DNA of 64,000 nucleotides from Caballeronia zhejiangensis (GTDB taxonomy: Bacteria; Pseudomonadota; Gammaproteobacteria; Burkholderiales; Burkholderiaceae), in assembly GCF_000698575.1 (NCBI RefSeq), contig NZ_JFHD01000016.1:62001-126000 (forward strand). The letters are read 5' to 3'. Positions 35,319-44,781 of the stretch are shown here, one piece after another (within the stretch, counting starts at the first letter, position 1; each line of letters starts with the position of its first letter). The position numbers and the translations under genes are program-made. Below the pieces are notes generated by a model, which saw only the letters and a list, made by a program, of their open reading frames with translations, was not told where the DNA came from and searched no databases.

Positions 35319-36257
35319 TCACCCCACTACTTGCGCTTCTTCGCGGCGCTTCGACGCCACGAGCGATGCGATCGCGCACGATGCGAGCCGCGATTGCAGC
35401 GAATCGGCGCGGCTCGTCAGAATGATCGGCACGCGCGCGCCGAGCACGATGCCGGCCGCATCCGCATTCGCGAGAAAAGACAGACTCTTCGCGAGCATGT
35501 TGCCCGCTTCGAGGTCCGGCACGATCAGCACGTTCGCGCGCCCCGCGACGGGCGAATCGATCTTCTTCGTATGCGCCGCTTCGAGGTCGATGGCATTGTC
35601 GAGCGCGAGCGGCCCGTCGACGAGCGCGCCCGTGATCTGATGACGATCGACCATCTTGCAGAGCGCGGCGGCCTCCAGCGTCGACGGCACTTTCGGGTTC
35701 ACCGTTTCCATCGCCGAGAGAATCGCGACGCGCACTTCCGCGAAACGCAGCGCGTGGCCGAGATCGATCGCGTTTTGCAGGATGTCGACTTTATCGGCGA
35801 GCGTCGGCGCGATGTTGATGGCCGCGTCGCTGATGATGAGCACGTCGTCGTGCCCCGGCACATCCATGATGAAGCAATGCGACACGCGCCGCGACGTGCG
35901 CAGTCCGCCTTCGCGCTTCACGACCGCGGCCATGACTTCGTCGGTGTGCAGGCTGCCTTTCATGAGCGCTTCGGCCTTCGCCTCGCGCACGAGTTCCACC
36001 GCCTTTTCGGCAGCGGCGTGGCTGTGCGGCGCATCGACGATCGGAAAGCCCGCGATGTTGAGGCCGCATTCTTCCGCCACCTCGCGAATGCGATCGCGTG
36101 GCCCGACGAGTTGCGGCGCGATCAGACCCATCTCGTGCGCCTTCACCGCGCTTTCGAGCGATGTCCGGTCGCAGGGATGCACGACCGCCACCGCGAGCGG
36201 CGGCAACGCCTGGCAAACCTCGATGAGCCGTACATATTTTTCGCGCGGCTGATTCAT
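35319..36257 (-). CDS. Phosphate acetyl/butyryltransferase
   Basis: The 312-aa protein is of the PTA_PTB family in its short form: an N-terminal region with VAVVHPCDRTSLESA, the middle ALMKGSLHTDEVM, DVPGHDDVLIISDAAINIAP and a C-terminal DLEAGNMLAKSLSFLANADA block holding the CoA and phosphate site. The MaoC-like N-terminal domain seen in some Burkholderia homologues is absent. It converts acyl-CoA and phosphate to acyl phosphate for the kinase encoded immediately downstream. Start 36257 has GGAGGG-like sequence just upstream. Confidence 0.93.
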   Translation of the reverse strand: MNQPREKYVRLIEVCQALPPLAVAVVHPCDRTSLESAVKAHEMGLIAPQLVGPRDRIREVAEECGLNIAGFPIVDAPHSHAAAEKAVELVREAKAEALMKGSLHTDEVMAAVVKREGGLRTSRRVSHCFIMDVPGHDDVLIISDAAINIAPTLADKVDILQNAIDLGHALRFAEVRVAILSAMETVNPKVPSTLEAAALCKMVDRHQITGALVDGPLALDNAIDLEAAHTKKIDSPVAGRANVLIVPDLEAGNMLAKSLSFLANADAAGIVLGARVPIILTSRADSLQSRLASCAIASLVASKRREEAQVVG

Positions 36258-36296
36258 TTCACCCTCCGTAGTTACGTGTGATGCAACGCCCGAACA

Positions 36297-38588
36297 TCAG
36301 TGCGCGGGCGCGGAACGTCTTGGCGCGCGTGCAGCCTTGACCGGCAGCGCCGCGCGGATGCGCGCGAGCATGTCGTGCTGCGCGGCCGTCGGCTCGAAGC
36401 CCTGCATGCGGCTGTCGTCGTGCAGCTTGTCGAAGAGCGTGAGGAGCTTCTTGCGGTCGTCGCTGTCGTCGAGCAGACCGGGCAACGACGCGAGCGCCTG
36501 CTCGGGCTCGTAGCGCACGATGATTTCCTGTTCGCCGCGAACGCGCCGCCATTCGTCGCGCGGCATCTGCGGCAAATACTCCGCATAGTCGGCCGCGAGT
36601 TCCTGACGCAGCACCATGCGCGTGAGCGGCAACGGCTCGTCGTGACGCATGAGCAGGCACGCGACGCGCGCGACGGCTTCCGCGTATCCGCCGTGCGCAA
36701 CCGACGCGAGCGCTTCCTGAACGAACGGCAGATCGCGCGGATCGGTCCGATTTTCTTGCGTCTCGCGTTCCTGCACGCGCTGTGCCGGCAGCAGGTTGCC
36801 GTACACGGAGAAGAACATCGCTTCGGTCGTGGCGTCGCGCATCGCACGATAGAAGTCGAGGCTCGCGCTGATCATGTCGGAGCCGCAATGCTCCGCACGG
36901 CGCAACACGTCGCGTTCGGTGTCGGGCTTGCGCGTGGCCTTCACCGCTTCCGCCGCCGGGCCGAGCCATGCAAGCCACGGATTCAGATCGGAGAACATCC
37001 AGCGCTGCGCGCGCAACGGATGGAACGCGCGCAGCATCGTCGCGGTCGCGTCGTTGGCCATTGCCTGAACGAAGGGTTGCGCGAACAGTTCGTACGCACG
37101 CTGATTGAAATCCGATACCTGTTTCACCGCTTCGAACGGCAGTTCGTCGATACGCTCGAAACGGTTGAAGCGCGCGGTCACGTCTTCGAGACGTCGCTCG
37201 TGAAAGCTCACGTCGTATTCGGTCTTGCCGTTCGCGTTCTTGCGTTCGGCGATCTCCATGCCGTACAGCCCCGGCGGAAACGATTCGATCGCTTCCAGCA
37301 CCGATGCGATCTGCGTGTATTCCTTCTTCGCGACCTTGCCGCTCACGAAGATGCCGAGATGCCCGATGCTCTTGTGCATCAGTCCGACGATCACTTGCCC
37401 GCGTGCCTTGATCTCGTCGGTGCTGCCGTAGATATCCGCGACCCAGTTGAAGGCCTGTTGCGGCGGCGTGATGTTGTCGCCCATCGAAGCGAAGAGAATG
37501 ATCGGCGATTTGATCGCGCGCAGATCGAACGATGCGCCCGACGCGCCGCGCACTTCGCCCGACCACAGCTTGTTGCCGACGAAAAGATTGCGCGTGATCC
37601 ATTCGATCTCTTCGCGGTTCATCAGGTAATAGCCGCCCCACCAGCGCTCGAAGTCGAGAAAGCGCGGCGGTTCGGTGTCGATCTTGTCGAACAGCGTGTA
37701 GTACTTGTCCCAGAAACTGTTCGCCGGATTCAGGTTCTCGAAGTTCTCGACGAGATACGCGCCGTCGAACTTGCCGTTGCCGAGATCGGCCGTCAGCGAG
37801 GCGAGCCACGTCCCGCCGAGCATGCCGCCCGAGTAGCGCATCGGGTTGTCGCCCTCCCCTTCGCTCCACGCGCCGCTCCAGTAGGACATCGGCGCGCCGT
37901 TGATGACGAGCGGACCGGTATCGTCGGGCTGCGAGCTCGCGAGCATCATCGCGGCCCAGCCGCCCTGGCAATTGCCGACGATAGCGGGCTTCGGGCTGTC
38001 CGGATGCATCTCGCGCACATGCTTCACGAACTGCTGCTCGGCCGCGCATACGTCGAGCAGCGTCTGGCCGGGCTGCGGGTCGCGAAAGAACGTGACGAAG
38101 TACACCGGATGACCCGCGCGCAACGCGACGCCGACTTGCGAATCGTCCTTGAATCCGCCGATGCCCGGACCATGCCCCGCACGCGGATCGATGATGAGAT
38201 ACGGCCGCTTCAGCGGATCGATGACTACGCCTTCGGGCGGCACGATACGCAACAGCGCATAGTTCACCGGCCGCGCGAACGTGCGTCCGTCGAGCAGCAT
38301 TTCATGCGCGAAATGCAGCACCGGTTCGAGACCGCGCTTCGCCTGCTCGATGAAGTTGTTGCCGCGCTGACGCAGCGTGTCCCAGAAGAGCACCGTGCGC
38401 TGCATGACATCGACCGCATAGTCGAAGCCGTTGAAACGATCAGCCTCGCCGTTGCCGAGGACACGCACGCCTGCTTCGCGCGCGCGCTCGCTGAATTGAT
38501 GCTGCGCAAGCTCCGCGCGCTTCTGATAAACGCGTGTGACCTTTTCCGCGATTTTCTGGCTGCGCGCCAGTTGATCTGCATACGTCAT
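36297..38588 (-). CDS. DUF3141 protein: PhaC-like alpha/beta hydrolase
   Basis: This 763-aa cytoplasmic protein has an alpha/beta-hydrolase core like poly(3-hydroxybutyrate) synthase. The nucleophile elbow is GNCQGGWAAM with Cys, as in PhaC; the acid lies in FASMGDNITPP and the histidine in HKSIGHLGIFVSG. The C-terminal 300 residues are specific to DUF3141. Members sit in low-oxygen-induced loci with acetate kinase and phosphotransacetylase, as here. A role with hydroxyalkanoate or acyl-CoA metabolism is likely but unproven. The start at 38588 has GGAGA at 7 bases; it is the first gene of the operon and the 147 bases up to the SulP gene should contain the promoter. Confidence 0.88.
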   Translation of the reverse strand: MTYADQLARSQKIAEKVTRVYQKRAELAQHQFSERAREAGVRVLGNGEADRFNGFDYAVDVMQRTVLFWDTLRQRGNNFIEQAKRGLEPVLHFAHEMLLDGRTFARPVNYALLRIVPPEGVVIDPLKRPYLIIDPRAGHGPGIGGFKDDSQVGVALRAGHPVYFVTFFRDPQPGQTLLDVCAAEQQFVKHVREMHPDSPKPAIVGNCQGGWAAMMLASSQPDDTGPLVINGAPMSYWSGAWSEGEGDNPMRYSGGMLGGTWLASLTADLGNGKFDGAYLVENFENLNPANSFWDKYYTLFDKIDTEPPRFLDFERWWGGYYLMNREEIEWITRNLFVGNKLWSGEVRGASGASFDLRAIKSPIILFASMGDNITPPQQAFNWVADIYGSTDEIKARGQVIVGLMHKSIGHLGIFVSGKVAKKEYTQIASVLEAIESFPPGLYGMEIAERKNANGKTEYDVSFHERRLEDVTARFNRFERIDELPFEAVKQVSDFNQRAYELFAQPFVQAMANDATATMLRAFHPLRAQRWMFSDLNPWLAWLGPAAEAVKATRKPDTERDVLRRAEHCGSDMISASLDFYRAMRDATTEAMFFSVYGNLLPAQRVQERETQENRTDPRDLPFVQEALASVAHGGYAEAVARVACLLMRHDEPLPLTRMVLRQELAADYAEYLPQMPRDEWRRVRGEQEIIVRYEPEQALASLPGLLDDSDDRKKLLTLFDKLHDDSRMQGFEPTAAQHDMLARIRAALPVKAARAPRRSAPAH

Positions 38589-38735
38589 GACGTGATCTCC
38601 GCGAGGGAACGTGCAAGGGACAACGCAGGAAGCAGATGCATCGGCGGCCATGATGAACGCATGGTCCGATGACTTGGATACCATCATCAAAATATATGCG
38701 CAATGTGCGACAAGCAGGTGGCAAAAATTCGCGAC

Positions 38736-40430
38736 TCAACGACGCGCGACTTCATCGCCATTGCGCGAAACAATCTCCTGATACTTCGCGACGACATGTT
38801 CGAGGTTGTAGAACATGCGCGCTTCGCCGAGCAGCGCGCCGAGCGGCGAGCGCCGCACCGCCGCGAGCACGCCCGGATTCAGGCCCGCGAGCCAGAGCGT
38901 GGTGCCGTTCGCGGCGAGGCGCGCTTCGGCTTCGATCATCATCTTGAGCGCGGTGTATTCGACATCGAAGACGCGGCTCAGATCCAGCACGACGATCTTC
39001 GCGTCGGAATCGCGCACGAGCGGGCGGATCTTTTCGGCGACACGTTGCGCATTCGCGAAGAATATCCGCCCTTCGGGACGCAGCAGCAATAAGCCGGGAA
39101 ACGCTTCGTCGTCCGGATGCCGCGACGAAGCGCGCCGGAACACGTTGGTTCCCGGTATCCGCTTCAATGCGTACACAGGCGGATTGGACACCTGATGCGC
39201 GAGCGCGAAGAGCGACACGACGATCGCCACCACGATGCCTTCCAGCGTTCCGAACAACACGACGCCCGCGCATGCCGTGAGCGCCCACACGAATTCGGTG
39301 CGGCGAATCTTCAGGATCGCGCGGAATTCGGCGGGGCTGAAAAGCCCGATCGAATAGAACACGACGACGGCCGCGAGCGTCGCGTGCGGCATCAGCGCCA
39401 TGAGCGGCGCGAACAGCAGCATGACGGCGAGCGCGAGCGCCGCCGTCACGAGTCCCGCGAGTTGCGTGCGCGCGCCCGCCTGCCGGTTGACGGCCGTCTG
39501 GCTCGTTCCGCCGCCTGAGACCATCGCGCCGAAAAGCGCGCCGGCCGCGTTCGCGAGGCCGGTCGCGAGCAGTTCGCGGTTCGCATCGGGCGCGGGTTCG
39601 TCGTTGCGTGCGAACGCCCGCGCCGCCGCGATGCTTTCGGTGAAGCTCATCAACGCGATGCCGAGCGCGTCCGGCCACAGCTTCAATGCAAGCGACAGAT
39701 CCGGCCGTGTCCACGACGGCAATCCCGCCGGCACCGCGCCGACCGTTTCGACGCCGTGCGCGCGCAGACCGAACGCGGCCACCGCGACGATCGCCGCCGC
39801 GACGACGAACAACGGCGCGGGCGCGCGCGGTGCGAAGCGTTCGAGCGCGATGAGCGCGGCGAGCGTCGCCAACGCGAGCGCGAGCGTGCTCGCCGACAGA
39901 TGCGGCAAGCCCGCGACGAACGCGCCGACGTTGTGAAAGAACGATCCCTTCGGATAGTGAATGCCGAAGAGCTTCGGCAACTGATCCACGACGATGACGA
40001 TCGCCACGCCCGCCTTGAAACCGACGAGCACCGGCTCGGAAATGAAGTTCGCGACGAACCCGAGACGCAGGCACGCCCCCGCGACGAGCATGATGCCGAC
40101 GAGCATCGTCAGCGTCGCGTTGGCGACGGCGAGCGCGTGCGGATCGCCATTCGCGACGGTCGCGCCGAGCGCGTTCGCCGCGAGAATCGCGAGCGTGGTC
40201 GTCGTGCTGACGGACAGCGCGCGCGACGTGCCGACGAACGCGTACACGATCATCGGCACGCAGGCCGTGTAGAGGCCGACCTGAACCGGCAGGCCCGCGA
40301 TGGTCGCGTACGCGAGCGCCTTCGGTATGACGACCGCCCCCGCCGTCAGGCCCGCGACGATATCGGCGCGCGCCCACGGCTTCTCGTAACGAAACAGCCA
40401 TTCGGGCGCGATGGACGCGCGATGCGGCAT
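38736..40430 (-). CDS. SulP-family anion permease with STAS domain
   Basis: The 564-aa protein has the SLC26/SulP signature near the N-terminus (DIVAGLTAGAVVIPKALAYA), about 12-14 membrane helices with GFKAGVAIVIVVDQLPKLFG, and a C-terminal STAS domain at about residues 445-555 (KIVVLDLSRVFDVEYTALKM). Family substrates are sulfate, bicarbonate, C4-dicarboxylates and others, so the ion carried is unknown. It follows the PPK2 gene by 25 bases on the same strand. A second SulP gene lies at 50781; the two proteins are clearly different in sequence. Confidence 0.9.
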   Translation of the reverse strand: MPHRASIAPEWLFRYEKPWARADIVAGLTAGAVVIPKALAYATIAGLPVQVGLYTACVPMIVYAFVGTSRALSVSTTTTLAILAANALGATVANGDPHALAVANATLTMLVGIMLVAGACLRLGFVANFISEPVLVGFKAGVAIVIVVDQLPKLFGIHYPKGSFFHNVGAFVAGLPHLSASTLALALATLAALIALERFAPRAPAPLFVVAAAIVAVAAFGLRAHGVETVGAVPAGLPSWTRPDLSLALKLWPDALGIALMSFTESIAAARAFARNDEPAPDANRELLATGLANAAGALFGAMVSGGGTSQTAVNRQAGARTQLAGLVTAALALAVMLLFAPLMALMPHATLAAVVVFYSIGLFSPAEFRAILKIRRTEFVWALTACAGVVLFGTLEGIVVAIVVSLFALAHQVSNPPVYALKRIPGTNVFRRASSRHPDDEAFPGLLLLRPEGRIFFANAQRVAEKIRPLVRDSDAKIVVLDLSRVFDVEYTALKMMIEAEARLAANGTTLWLAGLNPGVLAAVRRSPLGALLGEARMFYNLEHVVAKYQEIVSRNGDEVARR

Positions 40431-40455
40431 GACGATCCCGCGTTCCGAAGTCGCG

Positions 40456-41289
40456 CTAAAAACGCTCGGGCACGTAGCGCAGCGGCCGATCGCTTTCGCG
40501 ATAACCCTCCGCCTTCTGGCGCTTCGGCAACTTCACCTTTTCGCGCGGCACGGCCTTGTACGGGATATTCGCGAGCAGATGGCTGATGAGATTCAGGCGC
40601 GCGCGGCGCTTGTCGTCGGAACGCACGACGTACCACGGCGCCTGTTCCGTGTCGGTGGCCTCGAACATGTCGTCGCGAGCGCGCGAGTAGTCGTACCAGC
40701 GGCTGTAGGAACGCAGGTCCATCGGCGAGAGCTTCCAGATCTTGCGTTCGTCGTGGATGCGTTCCTCGAGACGCCGCGTCTGCTCTTCCTGACCGACCTC
40801 GAGCCAGTACTTGAGCAGAATCACGCCCGAATCGATGATCGCGCGCTCCACGAGCGGCACGCCTTTCAGAAAGGTTTTCGCCTGGTCCTCGGTACAGAAG
40901 CCCATCACGCGTTCGACGCCCGCGCGGTTGTACCAGCTTCGGTCGAAAAGCGTGATCTCGCCCGCGGCGGGCAGATGCGGCAGATAGCGCTGCACGTACA
41001 TCTGCGTCTTTTCGCGCTCGGTGGGCGCGGGCAGCGCAACCACGCGGAAGATGCGCGGGCTCACCCGCTCGGTAATCGCCTTGATCGTGCCGCCCTTGCC
41101 CGCGCCGTCGCGTCCCTCGAACACGACGCAGACTTTCGCGCCCGTGTAGACGGCCCATTCCTGCAGCTTCACGAGTTCCACATGCAGGCGCGCAAGCTCT
41201 TTTTCGTACTGTTTCCTGTTCAGGCGCTCATGCACGCCCGCGCCTTCACGCACGCCTCTCGATTCGCCGACAGCCCTCTCTTCGTTCAT
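40456..41289 (-). CDS. ppk2: Polyphosphate kinase 2
   Basis: The 277-aa protein is a PPK2 class I enzyme: Walker A FEGRDGAGKGGTIKAI, the lid-adjacent RVVALPAPTEREKTQMYVQR, Walker B ITLFDRSWYNRAGVERVMGF and APWYVVRSDDKRRARLN. It uses polyphosphate to phosphorylate nucleoside diphosphates. The start at 41289 has GGAGA 6 bases upstream. Its placement between SulP and lxa-like genes suggests use during energy stress. Confidence 0.94.
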   Translation of the reverse strand: MNEERAVGESRGVREGAGVHERLNRKQYEKELARLHVELVKLQEWAVYTGAKVCVVFEGRDGAGKGGTIKAITERVSPRIFRVVALPAPTEREKTQMYVQRYLPHLPAAGEITLFDRSWYNRAGVERVMGFCTEDQAKTFLKGVPLVERAIIDSGVILLKYWLEVGQEEQTRRLEERIHDERKIWKLSPMDLRSYSRWYDYSRARDDMFEATDTEQAPWYVVRSDDKRRARLNLISHLLANIPYKAVPREKVKLPKRQKAEGYRESDRPLRYVPERF

Positions 41290-41390
41290 TGCTGTCTCCC
41301 GATATTTTTGGATGCCATCCGCGCGGACGAACCGAGTCCGCCGTCGCGACGATGCGCGCGGCACATGGTCGCGGACCCGTCATGACGCCG

Positions 41391-41648
41391 TCAGGTTTCG
41401 TTGCGCTCGGGCACGACCTGCACCACGAGCGTGCGGTTCTTCCAGAACATGTTGTGGATGCGCGGCTGAAAGGTGCGCAGCACGTGCGGCTCGATCGAAT
41501 CGAAGGTGACGACCGCGGCCGGATGCTCGCCGGTGCCCGTCACGCGCTGAATCGAATCGTAGGGTGGAAAGCCGTAGCGGCAGAGAAATTCCCTGATTTC
41601 GTCGTCGGTCGTGGACTCTTCCACGTTGCCTATCCAGAGATCGCCCAT
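41391..41648 (-). CDS. Single-RRM RNA-binding protein, 85 aa
   Basis: The protein is one RNA-recognition motif: RNP2-like LWIGNVEESTTDDEIREFL at the start and RNP1-like AAVVTFDS in the middle, though RNP1 lacks the usual paired aromatics (only one Phe), followed by LVVQVVPER. Bacterial single-RRM proteins are often cold- or stress-induced. The ATG at 41648 has GGAG at 8 bases; an upstream extension to 41720 lacks a site. It lies 101 bases before the ppk2 start on the same strand. Confidence 0.8.
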   Translation of the reverse strand: MGDLWIGNVEESTTDDEIREFLCRYGFPPYDSIQRVTGTGEHPAAVVTFDSIEPHVLRTFQPRIHNMFWKNRTLVVQVVPERNET

Positions 41649-41706
41649 TGCAAGATTCTCCGTTGAGTTGTGCGACGTTTCTTCGACTAATACACCAACG
41701 GACGGC

Positions 41707-41919
41707 TCAGGTCGACCCATCTCGCTTGGCCGATTTGCGCTGCGCGAGCGGATTCAGCGCGACGACGAAAGTCACGATCCCGATGCCGAGCGCCCACATG
41801 CCGTAACGGAATTCGAGTTTCATGTCGTACAGAAGGCCGTGGATCGTGAAATACAGCCCGGCGAGCCAGATGAACACGCCAATCGAGGCAACCACCATGC
41901 GCGGCTCGTTCAGTCTCAT
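41707..41919 (-). CDS. Small two-helix membrane protein, 70 aa
   Basis: Two hydrophobic segments (VVASIGVFIWLAGLYFTIHG and WALGIGIVTFVVAL) are joined by a short charged loop, with a basic tail (QRKSAKRDG). The ATG at 41919 has GGGAGA 5-6 bases upstream. The family is not recognised; it may be co-transcribed with the RRM and ppk2 genes. The divergent interval 41920-42106 should carry its promoter and that of the outer-membrane protein gene. Confidence 0.75.
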   Translation of the reverse strand: MRLNEPRMVVASIGVFIWLAGLYFTIHGLLYDMKLEFRYGMWALGIGIVTFVVALNPLAQRKSAKRDGST

Positions 41920-42106
41920 CGATGTCTCCCGGAAGCGGTGCGCGAGATAGCTTCAGTTTAGGAAAACTTCCGTCGTCCTGTGAACACACTCGTGTGCAAT
42001 GACCTTGGCGCGCCGCGATCGTTAGGCTACATTTCCCGCGTATGGCGGAGCAGCAAATGCAACGCATGACCAACTAAACCAATTAACGTTCTGACGCGCC
42101 CCGCAG

Positions 42107-43078
42107 ATGCGAAAGCCAACCCCTTTCCCGACCAGGTTGCGAAATTTCGTGATGCTCTTCGTCCTCGCTGCCGCGCCCTGCGCCGCGCTGGCGCAGGGCG
42201 CGCCGGACCGCGCGGTCGTCGGCGCAAACGTCAAGCAGTATGCGAATTCCGTGCTCGCGATCATGTCGTACACCGCGGTGCCGGATGTCACGACAAGTTC
42301 ACTGTCGATCAATAGCGGCACGACCGGCAATCCGGGCTTCGGTCAGACGCAACTCGGCGGCGGCTTTACCCTCAGCAATTCGTTTCCGCTCTACCTCGAA
42401 GGCACGCTCGCGTACAGCCGCTACGATCCGACCTTCATCGCGACCGACGGCGACCAGCAGCGCGCGGTGCCTGCGAAATGGAACACGTTCAGCACGACGG
42501 TTGGCGTCGGCTGGGACTTCCCGATCACGAGCGAGCTGAAATTTCGCCCGATCATCAACGGCATGATCGGCCGCGTCGCGAGCGATGCGCGCATCGCGCA
42601 GACGGTGTTCAATCACGTCGCCAACACCAATCTGCAGTTCCTCGAGGACGGCGCGCTCAATGCGTACGGCGTCGGCGGCTCGCTGATGCTCGATCTCGAG
42701 CATTATCGCGAGCACTACGAGGTCGATGTCGAACTGCGCGCAACCGATATTTATCTACGCAGCTTCGGCAGTTCCTCGGAAGCGGTGCAAGGCTCCGCGA
42801 CCGCGCAGCAGTTCAGCCTGTGGGCGCGCTGGCGTGCGCCCACAGGCTTCGCCGCGCTCGACAGGCCGGTGCGCTACGTGCTCGAAACCGCGTACTCGCA
42901 TTACTTCGGCGACAGCGCGGGCGTGCTCGGCTTCAACGATCTGACATCGCTCGGCGTCGGGCTCGAACTGGACAGCAGCAAATATCCTGTCGTCATCACG
43001 CGCACGCGCGCGATGGTGCGCTACGTATTCGGCCACAACGTGCACGGCGTGTCGTTCGGCCTCGCCGTCAGCTTCTAG
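42107..43078 (+). CDS. Outer-membrane beta-barrel protein, 323 aa
   Basis: A signal peptide (NFVMLFVLAAAPCAALAQG) is followed by about 295 residues of alternating strands rich in Gly, Tyr and Ser, ending in LAVSF with the C-terminal Phe used for BAM recognition. Strand-like stretches such as FPLYLEGTLAYSRYDPTF and YEVDVELRATDIYLRSF fit a 10-14 stranded barrel, close to the autotransporter-barrel or OmpA-like superfamily. No specific function can be named. It ends 10 bases before the convergent lipoprotein gene. Confidence 0.8.
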   Translation: MRKPTPFPTRLRNFVMLFVLAAAPCAALAQGAPDRAVVGANVKQYANSVLAIMSYTAVPDVTTSSLSINSGTTGNPGFGQTQLGGGFTLSNSFPLYLEGTLAYSRYDPTFIATDGDQQRAVPAKWNTFSTTVGVGWDFPITSELKFRPIINGMIGRVASDARIAQTVFNHVANTNLQFLEDGALNAYGVGGSLMLDLEHYREHYEVDVELRATDIYLRSFGSSSEAVQGSATAQQFSLWARWRAPTGFAALDRPVRYVLETAYSHYFGDSAGVLGFNDLTSLGVGLELDSSKYPVVITRTRAMVRYVFGHNVHGVSFGLAVSF

Positions 43079-43088
43079 CGCGCGCCGT

Positions 43089-43601
43089 TCAAAGCACGTT
43101 GCGCTGGCTCGGATCGTATTTCGGATCGGGCTGCTTCTGCGTCTGCCGGAGCACGCCCTGAGCGTCGAAATAGAAATGGAACAGCATGTGGTCGATGTTG
43201 TTCTCCAGGTATCGATACGTCCACACCTCGCGATCCATCCGCTTGAAATAGGCCGTCTCGAACGGGCGTCCGAACGCGATCATCACGTCGTTGCGCGTCC
43301 ACTTGTTGACCTCGGCGCGGTAGAACTCGTTTTCCTGAAGCACTTGCCGAACACTGACCGTATTGCCCGACGCATCGAGATCGACGGCCGTGGTCGTCGA
43401 TCCCATCGGCTGCGTGGGCCACATCAGACGCTTGCCGCCGTTCGGCAGGTCGTAGGTTTCCTTCGGCGGCCCGAGCCTGGCGACGATCGCCTGCTGATCC
43501 ATGCCGGGCTGCACGCGCTGTTCCGGCTGCGCGCAACCGGCGAGCGCGAGCGCGACGGCGCACGCGCCGTGCGTCAGCGCGAATGCAAAGCGTTTTTTCA
43601 T
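43089..43601 (-). CDS. BamE/OmlA-like lipoprotein, 170 aa
   Basis: The lipobox LAGC gives a lipid anchor at Cys23. The mature part has the SmpA/OmlA pattern: VQPGMDQQAIVARLGPP, then YDLPNGGKRLMW and a second similar half (KWTRNDVMIAFGRPFETAYF, VWTYRYLENN). Two tandem half-repeats suggest an internally duplicated small lipoprotein rather than BamE itself, which is shorter. Start 43601 has GGAGAG at 6 bases. It follows the periplasmic protein gene by 35 bases. Confidence 0.82.
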   Translation of the reverse strand: MKKRFAFALTHGACAVALALAGCAQPEQRVQPGMDQQAIVARLGPPKETYDLPNGGKRLMWPTQPMGSTTTAVDLDASGNTVSVRQVLQENEFYRAEVNKWTRNDVMIAFGRPFETAYFKRMDREVWTYRYLENNIDHMLFHFYFDAQGVLRQTQKQPDPKYDPSQRNVL

Positions 43602-43636
43602 GGGTCTCTCCCGCGTCCGCCACGGTTCGTGGCGCC

Positions 43637-44236
43637 TTATTTTGTCATGGCGGGTTCCACGGATATGGCGAACGCTTCCGTATAAACGGCCTTCACCTGA
43701 TCGCCCTTCTTGACGCGCTTCAGGCGCTCGGGATCCTGAACGTGCAGATCGACCGTCTCGCCGCGCGGCCCGCGCAGCGTCACGGTTTTCGCATGACGAT
43801 CGACGGCGATCACATCGGCGATGATCGTCACTTCGCGCCCGACCTCGCCGCCCGGCTTCGCGCCCGGCGCCGCGCGCTCGGCCGAGTCGCTCTCGGAACG
43901 CGACGGCTGCGTCTTCTTGTCGAGCAGGCTCAGCGTCAACGACTCGCGGTACTGCGCGGTGACGACATCGCCGACTGCGAGCTGATCGAAGTTGCGCGCT
44001 TCGTTCGTGACTTCCAGTTCCATCACCTTGCCGGCGTTCGTTTTCAGCGTGACGGTGCGCGTCGCCGGATCGATGCCGACGATCGTCGCCGTCACCTTCG
44101 CGACGCCCTGCACCGTCGCGCCGTCCGGGTTTCGCACGACGCTGACGTCGGCCTGAGGATCGGCGGTGGGATCGGCTGCAAAGGCGCTTGCGGATAGCGC
44201 AAGGCATGACAAGACAACGAGGCTGACGCGTTTCAT
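43637..44236 (-). CDS. Periplasmic protein with two copies of a small beta domain, 199 aa
   Basis: A clear signal peptide (SLVVLSCLALSASAFA) is followed by two copies of one motif: ATIVGIDPATRTVTLKTNAG with VGDVVTAQYRESLTLSL, and ADVIAVDRHAKTVTLRGPRG with KGDQVKAVYTEAFAISV. Each copy looks like a five-stranded beta domain. A charged linker separates them. The family is common in Burkholderiales as a hypothetical. It sits in a minus-strand run of three exported proteins (43089-44748). Confidence 0.8.
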   Translation of the reverse strand: MKRVSLVVLSCLALSASAFAADPTADPQADVSVVRNPDGATVQGVAKVTATIVGIDPATRTVTLKTNAGKVMELEVTNEARNFDQLAVGDVVTAQYRESLTLSLLDKKTQPSRSESDSAERAAPGAKPGGEVGREVTIIADVIAVDRHAKTVTLRGPRGETVDLHVQDPERLKRVKKGDQVKAVYTEAFAISVEPAMTK

Positions 44237-44274
44237 GTTCGCGCTCCTTTTGTTCTATCGATACCGCGATGACG

Positions 44275-44748
44275 TTACTGGATCGTGTAACCGCGTCCCT
44301 GCATGCACGCCGACCACGCGCGATAGTACGTCTGCATCGCGCCCTGGCTCTGCGCCTGCGCGTTGGATTCCTGCGCCCGCTTGTTCTGCCGTGCGCGCAT
44401 GCCGCCGGCCATCGTGCCCGTCGCCGCGCCGATGGCCGCGCCCTTGCCCGCATCGCCCGCGATCGCACCGATCACCGCGCCGCCCGCCGCGCCGCGCGCC
44501 GCGCCGCCGACGCGCTCGCCGCCGCCCACAGCCGGTCCGCCTTGCGGTGGCGGCGCCGCCGATGCCGTCGCCGGGTCGATGCCCGTGTTGCTCTTCGCCC
44601 AGCTGTAGCACGCGCCGTCGTCGCTTTGCTGCTTCTGCGCGCTCTGTCCCTTGGCCGGATAAGCGATCGGCTTGCTCTGCGCAATGGCGTCGAGCGCCAT
44701 CACGGCGATCACGATGGCGCAGCCGGCACGCAATCTCGTTGCATTCAT
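44275..44748 (-). CDS. Glycine-zipper exported protein, 157 aa
   Basis: A signal peptide (AGCAIVIAVMALDAIAQ) precedes a proline/glycine-rich linker and a glycine-zipper segment (GGAARGAAGGAVIGAIAGDA, then GAAIGAATGTMAGG), which commonly inserts in membranes or oligomerises. The C-terminus carries YYRAWSACMQGRGYTI, typical of YMGG/glycine-zipper proteins in this order. The ATG at 44748 has GGAG 5-6 bases upstream. The leader is preceded in frame by a short remnant of another gene. Confidence 0.8.
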   Translation of the reverse strand: MNATRLRAGCAIVIAVMALDAIAQSKPIAYPAKGQSAQKQQSDDGACYSWAKSNTGIDPATASAAPPPQGGPAVGGGERVGGAARGAAGGAVIGAIAGDAGKGAAIGAATGTMAGGMRARQNKRAQESNAQAQSQGAMQTYYRAWSACMQGRGYTIQ

Positions 44749-44781
44749 GGCGACTCCTTGCCTGATTTCCAGAGTTGGCGA

